6,854 nucleotides of DNA from Bacteroidota bacterium. GTDB taxonomy: Bacteria; Bacteroidota; Bacteroidia; Chitinophagales; Saprospiraceae. The position numbers and the translations under genes are program-made. The notes under the pieces are model-generated. The model was not told the origin of the DNA. It ran no database searches and saw nothing but the letters and a program-made list of their open reading frames with translations. Location: assembly GCA_018969455.1 (NCBI GenBank), contig JAGWYI010000232.1, positions 1 through 6,854 on the forward strand, written 5' to 3'. Below, piece after piece: positions 1-6,237 of this stretch; position 1 is the first letter of the stretch; every line of letters begins with the position of its first letter.

Positions 1-3000
1 TTGCCGGCGGCACATTAACCGTGGCATTGAGTTGCAGGCTATCGCCCAGTTTAACCGTAGCAGCAGGGATGAGCGTCAACACCAGCGGATCAGGCTCCAG
101 CAGGGTGATCTCTTCTTCTGCACTGCAACCGAGGTCGTCTTTGATGCGTAATTTATAGACACCTTTATTTAAATTACCATAAATGCGTTGAGTATTGTAA
201 GTCAACCCATTATCCAAAGAAAACTGCACAGGTGGTTTCCCGCCCGCCACACTGTCTATCTGGAAAAAACCTTTGTCGCCGTAGCAGGCCGCTTGTTTTA
301 CCGTTACAAAAGGCTTCAAATCCCTCGGGCTGATCAGCACTTCAGCTGTGTCCCGGCAACCATTAAGGGGATTTTCTACCATCAAAGTGTAGGTTCCCGG
401 CGAACCAATGCGCGGACCGGATGTTTCCGCGCCGTCCAAAATGGAACCGGATGCGCTGGTCCAGGCAAAATTTAAATCCGGCGCCCCGCTGGATGCCGAT
501 CCATCCAGGAAGGCCGTTTGTCCAAAACAATTCAGGCTAAATCCGGAACCTGCATCGGCCATCGGATGCTCAAAATTGGCCGTTACCAGTTCTGTCAGGG
601 TATTCCGGCATCCATTGGCAGGATCGAAGCCTTCCAAAAAATAGGTTCCCGGTGTTGATATTTGTGTAATTGAGGCGTTGGAGACCGTTATCGTATCGCT
701 TCCATTCAATTTTCTCCATTGAAACTGGATTCCTGCAAGAGGAGAACTGCCATTTAAGGTCAAAATCGGGTTTAAACAGTTCAAAATGCCCGGCGGGATG
801 CTGTTCAGGGGCGGATAGGCCAGGTTTTGGTCAATCTGCACGACAGCGGTATCCCGGCAAAAGGAAACCGTGTCCTGAATAATGAAAACATAATTCCCGG
901 GCTGCTGGATGGGAACAATCGCCCCATTGCTGAAAACATTTTCATTAAAAAACCATACAATTTGAGCATTCGTACTGCCCGATACATTGCCCGACAAGGT
1001 AATTTGACTTATTTTACAATCAAAAACGGTATTTGGGCTTGCCTGAATGGCCGCAACTGGATGGTTCCGCAGGTCGATTACCGTCACAGAGACTGTATCA
1101 AGACAGCCATTTAAATCAATCACGAGCGTGTACACCCCGCCTGCATCCACTTGAATAAACGGCTGCTTGCCTCCGCCTACGATGTTGCCATCGAGGGTCG
1201 ACCAGGAAAAGGTGCATCCAGGCAAATCGGATTGCCCTTCCAGGGTGATTTGGGGCGTCAGGCAAGTAATTTTCGCCGGATTTCCGATGGATGCCACTGG
1301 TTTTGGAAAAAACTGAATGGGCGGTCCAGGTGCTACTTTGGTGCAAAAATCCGTCAGATCCACCTGACCGTTCGGCAATTTATTGCCGGCAACGGCAGCA
1401 ATGTAATAGGTCGCCCCGTAAACCATTTTTTGTGGATCAAAACAAAAGACGGGCTGGTTGCTGCGCCCAATCTCATCGATGATTTGAGCGCCACTACCGG
1501 TATGCAGGATAAACTGCAAGGCATCTTCGGGTTCTAAAAACTGCCCGGTATCGTCGTAAGACGCTGTTATACAACCCGAACCGCAGGTCGACAGCGCTGT
1601 CGTGGACAGTAGGCCCAAAGATGTATTGCATTTTTTTAAATTTATATCAAAAGAACAATTACTGGTACAGCCGTTGGCATCGGTCACGGTAACGCCGTAA
1701 TTGCCTACGGCAAGGTTTGGCAAAGTAAAATTGCCGGCTGAAAGATTGGCCTGGCCTGCGCCACCGGTCCAGTTTATTTGATAAGGCGCTACCCCACCCG
1801 AAATCGATACACTGGCCGTCCCGTCCGTCAAATTGGGCGCGCTGACCGGAAACGTCCCCACGCAATTCAGCTGAACGGCCGAAGTTGGTTGATGAATGGT
1901 GTAATTTGCCGAAGCAGTACATCCGGCGGCATCTTTCAGGACAAGTGCATAGCTTCCAGCGCCTAATTGGTTCAAATCCTGCAAGTTACCGGGTACCACG
2001 GGTGTCCACATATACTGGAAAGGCGCGGCGCCGCCCGATACACTTACATCAATCCCCCCGGTTTTATCCCCAAAACATTGCACATCGGTCGTTTGGGCAC
2101 TCAATACCGGAAGGTTCACGCCATTTGCAACAGTATAAACAGCACTCGCCGTACAGGCCCCCTTTGTCACCGTAACCGTGTAATTGCCGCCTGCCAACTG
2201 GCTTATTTGCTGGGTAGTTTCCCCATTGGACCAGGCGAAATTGTAGGCGTCAATTGGCGTAACACTCAGATTTACAGCGCCATTGTTGAGCAGACAAGAC
2301 GTATTGGGCGTAGTTGAACCCGAAAGGATGGGGGTAAAAATACTGTCTGGAACATTCAATTTGATTTGGCTCAAACAGGCATTGGCCCCTGTTACCGTCA
2401 CAGAATAGACCCCTGAAGCGATATTGCTCAAATCTTCGGAGTTGGAGGCGGTCGACCAGGAGAAAACGTAAGGAAGAACGCCACCCGTAACGCTCAAATC
2501 AATGGCGCCCTTGGCCTGGGAACAGATGTCTGCTGAAATAAGCGCCTGAATGTCGGGATAAGTCCGTTCATCGAAGACCGTAAAGGAAGCAGACGCCAGA
2601 CAGCTTCCCGTTTTGGAAACGGTGACCGTATAAGTTCCAGGATTTGGACCGACAAGATCTTCTGTTGTTGCGCCGTTTGACCAAATAATGGTATAAACAC
2701 CCGGCGGCGTGATCGTCAGGTCGATGGCGCTGTTGGCTGCATCACATCGTGTAATCGGAGCAGCAAAACCCGACAGACTAAAACTATCGGCGTTGTTGAC
2801 GACCGTAAAGATGGTATCCTGGGTGCAACCATCCATGGATGTGACAGTTACGGCATAAATTCCGGATAGAACATTGCTTAAATCTTCGCTTGTCGCACCA
2901 TTTGACCAAATAAAGGAATACGGACCAGTTACTGCTGTGATTTGAAGATCAATGGCGCCATTGGCGTTACCGCAAGTGGCAGGCGTAATTTGGGCATTAA

Positions 3001-5992
3001 TTGCCGGATTTAAAATATTATTTGTCACCTGAAAGCTGGCGCTGGCCGAACAATTGCCCACTGCACTTACAGTAACGGTATAGATACCAGCAGCAAGCCC
3101 CGAAATATCCTCACTTACCGCGTTGTTAGACCATGAAAATTGATAAACATCGGTAGGGGTTACGTTGATGTCGACAGCGCCATTGGGGTTGACGCAGGCC
3201 GTATTGGGCAAAACACTTGCATTGATGGTAATTACCGGCGCGTTGTTGCCTACTTGCGTGATGGCGACGGCGGTGCAGCCATTTCCATCCTGTACGGTCA
3301 CGTTATAGACTCCCGGACCGAGATTAAGGGCTGTCTGGGAGCTTTGTCCATTGTTCCACGCATAAGAATAGGGGGCAGTACCACCCGAAACGCTCACTTC
3401 GGCCGAACCATTGCTCAATCCACAGAGCGCCGAATTGCCGGTTCCCATGGCCGTCGGGGCGAGCTGGGCATTCAATACCGAAAAATTGGCGGTAGCAGTA
3501 CAAGTCCCAAGGGTTGCCGTTACGGTATACATTCCTGCGGCCAGGGCGTTGATGTTTTGCACCGTGTATCCGTTCGACCATAAAAAGGAATAGGGAAAAG
3601 CGGCGGGCGCTACCGTGGTTTGGATGACGCCATTGGGTACCGCGCAAGATGTGTTGTCAGAAACCGTTCCGGAAATAACGAAGTTTAAATTATTGGCAGG
3701 TACCTGAAAGTCGGAAACCGTGCTGCATCCCAGGGCAGATGTCACCGTGACCCGATAATTTCCAGCGGCTAAATCACTGATGTTCTGCGTTGTTTTGCCA
3801 TTTGACCAATTAAAAACAAAAGGTGCAATTCCACCGGAAACAGACAGATTGATGGCCCCGTTGCCCAGTTTACAGGTCTCTGGCGTCACCATTGGGGAAA
3901 GGATGGGCAGAACAGCCGTTTCATCTATCGTTATCGCCAGCGTTTCGGTACAACTGCCGCCTGCACTTACCGTTACCGTATACTCCGCGGCTGGAAGATT
4001 GTTCAAATCCTGTGTCATGGCCCCGGTAGACCAGATGTAAGTATATGGTCCAATGGGACTTACGCTCAAATCGATGCTTCCGTTTGCAAGAATGCAGCTG
4101 GTGTTGGGTGACGGAACGACCGAAACATCAAATGGCGGATTGTTGTTGCCGAGCTCTACGGTTTCAGTACGGGTACAGTTGTTGGCGCCGGTCACCGTTA
4201 CAGTATAAGTTCCAGGCAATACATTTACCAGACTTTGGGTGCTTAAGCCATTGGACCAAATATAGGTGTAGGGCGATATCCCGCCATTCACAGCCAGGTT
4301 GATGCTGCCATTCGGAAGATCGCAGCTGGAAGACGTTTGGCTGGCAAATAAATCGGGCGCATTCGGCAAATCAGGCACCGTAAACTCGGCAGTGTTCGAA
4401 CAAGTGATCCCGCTGGTCACTGTCACGGTGTAAACGTCGCTCGTCAGATTGCTGAGGTTTTGTGTGGTTTTTCCGTTCGACCAGGCGTAGGTGTAATTTC
4501 CTGTCGGGCTGACACTTAAATTGATCGCCCCCGTATTGTTGCCATTGCAATTGGTATTTGGAGCCAGCACTGCAGCAATGTCAATGGGAACAATATTATC
4601 TAACACATTGACAGTCAACTGACTGCTACAATTTTTCAGATCGGTTACGACAAGCGTGTAAACCCCTCCCGGAATACCCGTTAAATTTTTGGTGGTGCTC
4701 CCGTTCGACCATGAATACGTGTAAGGCGGGGTCCCATTTCCCGAAACCGTCAAATTGATGGCGCCGTTGCTTTGTCCGCAAGTAGCGGCTTGAACCGTAG
4801 CGCTCAGATTAATATTGACCTGTGTGACTGAAACCGAGCCGGTAAGGTTATAGGGGCAAGCGGGCGGCGGTCCTTCCACACTTCCCAGGGTATAAAGCCC
4901 GGGCTGGGTAACGGTTAAAACATAGGGATTGTCGAAAGTTGTAATGGGCGCCTGCGGCACATTGTTGATGTTGTGCACAAATGTCCAGGGCCCCTGACCG
5001 GTAAATGCAAGGTTTAATTGTGCCGAGCCGCCGGGGCCGCAAATCTGGGTTTGCAAACCCGTAAGCGTGGCAGTTGGAATGGGCAACAGGCTGACATTCA
5101 AACAAGAGAGATTGGGGTTGGCGCTGCAGGCATTGGCGGTACCCACACAAACAGAGGCCGTCCCGGTGGCATTGGCGGCCCAATTGATGGTGATGGTATT
5201 GTTTGAACCCCCGGAAATTGTTCCGGCACTGGAAGGGGTGATGGTCCAATTGTAGGCATTTGCGCCTGCAACGGGAGAAACGCTGTAGGTTTCGGAGGCG
5301 CCCGCGCACACAGGACTTGCCCCGCTAATGGCTCCCGGCGGCGGAGGCGGCTGGTTGGGAATTTCCCACATCGTTATGTTATCCAGCAGCATGCCGGCCA
5401 CAGCCACATTGCTGGAACCGATCAGACGCAATTCGGCACTGCTTGCTTGTGCGGTAAAGGACAAGCATTTTTGCTCCCAACCTGCACTTGCATTGTTGGT
5501 AGATGTCCAGGTAACATCCAGCCAGGCGCCACCGGCCACCAGCGCCCGACAATTGGCAGCAGCGGTACCTGGATTTTTGGCATATTCCAAAACGATCACA
5601 TAACAAGCGCCAGGCTGCAGGTTGTTGAGCGTATTTGTAATAGTCCCCGATGTAAATCCATTTAAATCAATTATTTGCGTCAGGTTGCTGCCCCCATAGG
5701 CCGCACTCGCCAAAAGGTCAATCGACCCGCTCACAACCGTCCAGGCGCCGAATGTCTGTCCGCCAAAATAAGTTGCAATCACCGGCGGCGGGGTGGGCAA
5801 TGTAGGATCTTCAAAATCCCCATCCGGAATCCCGACTTCTACGGGGGTGCCACAGCAACCGCTCCCGTTGACGCATGCGGGCTGTGCATACCCTTCAACA
5901 CCAATAAAAATAGCGAAAAAAGCAGTTAACCAAGCCAGCCGTGGTACATACCTAAAAGCACTGTGAAAAATGTTGCAATAGAATTGTTTCAT
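1..5992 (-). CDS. Giant secreted SprB-repeat/PKD-like surface protein (adhesin-like), C terminus cut off by the window
   Basis: The frame is open from ATG 5990-5992 to the left edge, giving 1,997 complete codons with no stop or frameshift. The start is firm: an in-frame TGA lies five codons upstream (6005-6007) and the next in-frame Met is residue 201. Order of parts: signal peptide (1-36), DUF642-like domain (about 58-210), PKD-like domain (219-303), second beta domain (304-392), fourteen SprB-like repeats (about 400-1452), five-cysteine module (1455-1563), four Ig/PKD-like units (1564-1890), one more SprB-like unit and the start of a pre-C-terminal domain (1891-1997). Proteins built this way in Bacteroidota are generally exported by the type IX secretion system and shown at the cell surface; SprB of Flavobacterium johnsoniae is a mobile gliding adhesin. 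The T9SS sorting domain is not in the window, so that route is inferred. Composition is rich in Asn, Thr, Ser, Gly and Val with few Lys/Arg. The ligand, and whether the host glides, cannot be told. I do not assign it as an sprB orthologue. Confidence 0.93.
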   Translation of the reverse strand, partial: MKQFYCNIFHSAFRYVPRLAWLTAFFAIFIGVEGYAQPACVNGSGCCGTPVEVGIPDGDFEDPTLPTPPPVIATYFGGQTFGAWTVVSGSIDLLASAAYGGSNLTQIIDLNGFTSGTITNTLNNLQPGACYVIVLEYAKNPGTAAANCRALVAGGAWLDVTWTSTNNASAGWEQKCLSFTAQASSAELRLIGSSNVAVAGMLLDNITMWEIPNQPPPPPGAISGASPVCAGASETYSVSPVAGANAYNWTITPSSAGTISGGSNNTITINWAANATGTASVCVGTANACSANPNLSCLNVSLLPIPTATLTGLQTQICGPGGSAQLNLAFTGQGPWTFVHNINNVPQAPITTFDNPYVLTVTQPGLYTLGSVEGPPPACPYNLTGSVSVTQVNINLSATVQAATCGQSNGAINLTVSGNGTPPYTYSWSNGSTTKNLTGIPGGVYTLVVTDLKNCSSQLTVNVLDNIVPIDIAAVLAPNTNCNGNNTGAINLSVSPTGNYTYAWSNGKTTQNLSNLTSDVYTVTVTSGITCSNTAEFTVPDLPNAPDLFASQTSSSCDLPNGSINLAVNGGISPYTYIWSNGLSTQSLVNVLPGTYTVTVTGANNCTRTETVELGNNNPPFDVSVVPSPNTSCILANGSIDLSVSPIGPYTYIWSTGAMTQDLNNLPAAEYTVTVSAGGSCTETLAITIDETAVLPILSPMVTPETCKLGNGAINLSVSGGIAPFVFNWSNGKTTQNISDLAAGNYRVTVTSALGCSTVSDFQVPANNLNFVISGTVSDNTSCAVPNGVIQTTVAPAAFPYSFLWSNGYTVQNINALAAGMYTVTATLGTCTATANFSVLNAQLAPTAMGTGNSALCGLSNGSAEVSVSGGTAPYSYAWNNGQSSQTALNLGPGVYNVTVQDGNGCTAVAITQVGNNAPVITINASVLPNTACVNPNGAVDINVTPTDVYQFSWSNNAVSEDISGLAAGIYTVTVSAVGNCSASASFQVTNNILNPAINAQITPATCGNANGAIDLQITAVTGPYSFIWSNGATSEDLSNVLSGIYAVTVTSMDGCTQDTIFTVVNNADSFSLSGFAAPITRCDAANSAIDLTITPPGVYTIIWSNGATTEDLVGPNPGTYTVTVSKTGSCLASASFTVFDERTYPDIQALISADICSQAKGAIDLSVTGGVLPYVFSWSTASNSEDLSNIASGVYSVTVTGANACLSQIKLNVPDSIFTPILSGSTTPNTSCLLNNGAVNLSVTPIDAYNFAWSNGETTQQISQLAGGNYTVTVTKGACTASAVYTVANGVNLPVLSAQTTDVQCFGDKTGGIDVSVSGGAAPFQYMWTPVVPGNLQDLNQLGAGSYALVLKDAAGCTASANYTIHQPTSAVQLNCVGTFPVSAPNLTDGTASVSISGGVAPYQINWTGGAGQANLSAGNFTLPNLAVGNYGVTVTDANGCTSNCSFDINLKKCNTSLGLLSTTALSTCGSGCITASYDDTGQFLEPEDALQFILHTGSGAQIIDEIGRSNQPVFCFDPQKMVYGATYYIAAVAGNKLPNGQVDLTDFCTKVAPGPPIQFFPKPVASIGNPAKITCLTPQITLEGQSDLPGCTFSWSTLDGNIVGGGKQPFIQVDAGGVYTLVIDLNGCLDTVSVTVIDLRNHPVAAIQASPNTVFDCKISQITLSGNVSGSTNAQIVWFFNENVFSNGAIVPIQQPGNYVFIIQDTVSFCRDTAVVQIDQNLAYPPLNSIPPGILNCLNPILTLNGSSPLAGIQFQWRKLNGSDTITVSNASITQISTPGTYFLEGFDPANGCRNTLTELVTANFEHPMADAGSGFSLNCFGQTAFLDGSASSGAPDLNFAWTSASGSILDGAETSGPRIGSPGTYTLMVENPLNGCRDTAEVLISPRDLKPFVTVKQAACYGDKGFFQIDSVAGGKPPVQFSLDNGLTYNTQRIYGNLNKGVYKLRIKDDLGCSAEEEITLLEPDPLVLTLIPAATVKLGDSLQLNATVNVPPA
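2..322 (-). other. Terminal SprB-like unit and start of a pre-C-terminal domain
   Basis: Residues 1891-1970 return to an SprB-like pattern: ACYGDKG (1902-1908), GGKPPVQFSLDNG, GNLNKGVYKLRIKDDLGC and EITLLEPDPL. Here the Trp is replaced and the central motif reads SLDNG. Residues 1971-1997 (VLTLIPAATVKLGDSLQLNATVNVPP) resemble the opening strand of the domain that, in Bacteroidota gliding-type proteins, precedes the IPNxFSPNGDGxND C-terminal domain (CHU_C, T9SS type B). The window ends before that domain could appear. Confidence 0.55.
323..1303 (-). other. Four Ig/PKD-like units of about 77-84 residues
   Basis: Residues 1564-1640, 1641-1723, 1724-1806 and 1807-1890. Each starts with a Pro-containing strand, then (F/L/I)xC and TLxG, a central W (Trp in FSWST, IVWFF, FQWRK, FAWTS), a GxY(T/V/F) strand and a late Cys, usually in GC(R/L)(D/N)T. 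The pattern is that of PKD-like/Ig-like beta-sandwich spacers in Bacteroidota secreted proteins. The two Cys per unit could form a disulfide. Sequence identity between units is low, so they are an older set than the SprB array. Role inferred: extension of the stalk toward the cell-surface anchor. Confidence 0.7.
1304..1630 (-). other. Five-cysteine module after the repeats (unnamed domain)
   Basis: Residues 1455-1563 differ from the repeats on both sides. Cysteines lie at 1455, 1470, 1474, 1517 and 1550, with a CGSGC pair early, ALQFILHTGSGAQ in the middle, TYYIAAVAGN near 1528-1537 and NGQVDLTDFC just before the last Cys. I have the impression that similar FxLH...YYI.AVxGN...GQVDLxDxC segments occur in very large Saprospiria-type secreted proteins between repeat blocks, but I cannot name a family. 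It may be a structural break between the SprB stalk and the Ig/PKD stalk. Confidence 0.55.
1637..4795 (-). repeat. Array of fourteen SprB-like protein repeats, about 75 residues each
   Basis: Each unit runs roughly Cys, NGAINLSV, PYTYxWSNG, TTQNLSNL, GxYTVTVT, Cys, matching the SprB repeat seen in gliding adhesins and many large Bacteroidota surface proteins. The landmark Trp of units 1-14 is at residues 428, 504, 579, 654, 729, 805, 879, 954, 1029, 1104, 1179, 1254, 1329 and 1408. On the plus strand the CCA codon complements start at 4709, 4481, 4256, 4031, 3806, 3578, 3356, 3131, 2906, 2681, 2456, 2231, 2006 and 1769. Units 1-13 keep a Cys about 21-23 residues before the Trp and another about 27-29 after it, suggesting a disulfide per repeat. 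Nucleotide sequences of neighbouring units differ widely at synonymous sites, so the array is old rather than a recent amplification. Units 13 and 14 are the most divergent. Confidence 0.9.
4817..5338 (-). other. PKD-like domain plus a second beta-sandwich domain, before the repeat array
   Basis: Residues 219-303 follow a proline hinge (about 212-219, QPPPPPG). They carry the pattern SGASPVCAGASETYSV, then NAYNWTITPSSAG, then a TITINWA strand and CVGTANAC, typical of Bacteroidota PKD-like (PKD_6-type) domains. Residues 304-392 form a second unit with an early ICGPGG, GQGPWTF (332-338), NPYVLTVTQPGLYTL (355-369) and a late Cys379. This GPW/YxLxV/GxYTL pattern is common as a spacer domain in secreted Bacteroidota proteins. 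Both probably serve as rigid connectors between the N-terminal tip and the stalk. Confidence 0.65.
5363..5821 (-). other. DUF642 / choice-of-anchor-C-like domain (galactose-binding-like fold)
   Basis: Residues about 58-210. The opening GDFEDP (58-63), then GAWTVVSGSIDLL (82-94), IDLNG (108-112), a stretch on the pattern TITNTLNNLQPGACY, and the closing LLDNITMW (202-209) follow the signature of DUF642-like domains: N/GxFE, WTVxSGSVDL, IDLNG, xLDNVxV. These domains have a jelly-roll fold and are often carbohydrate-binding. Here it sits at the N terminus, ahead of a long repeat stalk, the expected place for a ligand-binding tip. The family likeness is by eye and binding activity is inference. 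Confidence 0.65.
5885..5992 (-). other. Signal peptide of the giant protein
   Basis: Residues 1-36. A long n-region containing Lys2, Arg14 and Arg18 is followed by a hydrophobic core (about residues 19-31, LAWLTAFFAIFIG) and a probable cleavage site after the GYA at 34-36, leaving mature Gln-Pro-Ala-Cys. This fits Sec export to the periplasm, the first step before type IX secretion. Cys40 is four residues past the predicted cut. There is no lipobox placing a Cys directly at +1, so a lipoprotein is less likely. Confidence 0.8.
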
Positions 5993-6022
5993 GGAATTTT
6001 GGTTTCATTGAGTACGGTGTGT

Positions 6023-6057
6023 CAAATATACCGCTTGCCAGTCAATTCCACTGCAAA
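6023..6057 (-). promoter_or_regulatory. Bacteroidota-type promoter of the giant gene
   Basis: Read on the minus strand, TATATTTG (complement of 6023-6030) is a perfect match to the Bacteroidota -7 consensus TAnnTTTG. A TTTG (complement of 6054-6057) lies upstream with a 23-bp spacer and could be the -33 element, at the long end of the usual spacing. Transcription would begin near 6015-6018, leaving a leader of about 25 nt. No Shine-Dalgarno sequence precedes the ATG; the bases just before it are A-rich, as is common in this phylum. Confidence 0.55.
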
Positions 6058-6095
6058 GCGTGCGATCAAATGGGCAATTGTGTATTTTTTTACCT

Positions 6096-6110
6096 TAAAA
6101 TTTTATAAAA
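6096..6110. repeat. Overlapping AT palindromes
   Basis: TAAAATTTTA (6096-6105) and TTTTATAAAA (6101-6110) are both perfect 10-bp palindromes sharing five bases. They lie between the two divergent start sites, about 40 bp upstream of the likely -33 element of the giant gene. They could be a protein-binding site or simply a product of AT richness. Confidence 0.4.
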
Positions 6111-6138
6111 TGCCCCACAAAAGAAACTATTTACCCCT

Positions 6139-6154
6139 TATAAAAGGTTTTATA
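6139..6154. repeat. Inverted repeat TATAAAA-GG-TTTTATA
   Basis: This is a perfect 7-bp inverted repeat with a 2-bp centre in the divergent intergenic region, about 85 bp upstream of the plus-strand start. It shares the word TATAAAA with the palindrome ending at 6110. Size and symmetry suit a dimeric regulator site. The spacer is too short for an RNA hairpin loop of the full stem. Confidence 0.4.
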
Positions 6155-6237
6155 TCCGGAACCTCACCACAGGAGCAGCACTTAATCCCAATCCCGCCTC
6201 CGGCATCTGTTCACCCTTGAATCAGGTCCCAACGCCT

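Larger units (their letters stand above)
5993..6237. other. Divergent intergenic region (245 bp)
   Basis: This is the gap between the starts of the two divergent genes. It holds the minus-strand promoter (6023-6057) on the side of the giant gene, an AT-rich stretch (about 6080-6155) with palindromes in the middle, and a more GC-rich segment (6156-6237) before the plus-strand gene. I could not find a convincing TAnnTTTG box for the plus-strand gene. No tRNA or small RNA gene is apparent. Confidence 0.6.

Noticed and set aside
1637..4795. Regularly spaced repeat reminiscent of a CRISPR array or minisatellite
   Set aside because: The 225-bp period is in the protein: it stays in frame, is conserved at amino-acid level and varies at synonymous positions. 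There are no short identical repeats with unique spacers.
4848..5309. Minus-strand ORF of 153 codons inside the giant gene
   Set aside because: It is in a different frame from the giant gene, rich in Arg, Gln, His and Cys, and is an out-of-frame reading of the second beta domain and the PKD-like domain.
188..5929. Many plus-strand ORFs of 60-147 codons (for example 1151-1537, 3140-3583 and 5675-5929)
   Set aside because: They all lie antisense to the continuous 1,997-codon minus-strand frame. They overlap one another, have no recognisable domains, and repeat at the spacing of the protein repeats on the other strand.
6172..6176. AGGAG as a ribosome binding site
   Set aside because: It is about 60 bases upstream of the ATG at 6238 and no usable start codon lies at the right distance. 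Shine-Dalgarno sequences are generally weak or absent in Bacteroidota.
5963..6220. Plus-strand ORF of 85 codons across the intergenic region
   Set aside because: It begins antisense to the signal-peptide region of the giant gene, crosses that gene's promoter and the AT-rich palindromes, and has no domain or start signal supporting it.
6217..6237. TTG at 6217 as start of the plus-strand gene
   Set aside because: It adds only MNQVPTP before the ATG at 6238. It has no ribosome binding site advantage, and the ATG leaves a normal short N terminus before the membrane segment.
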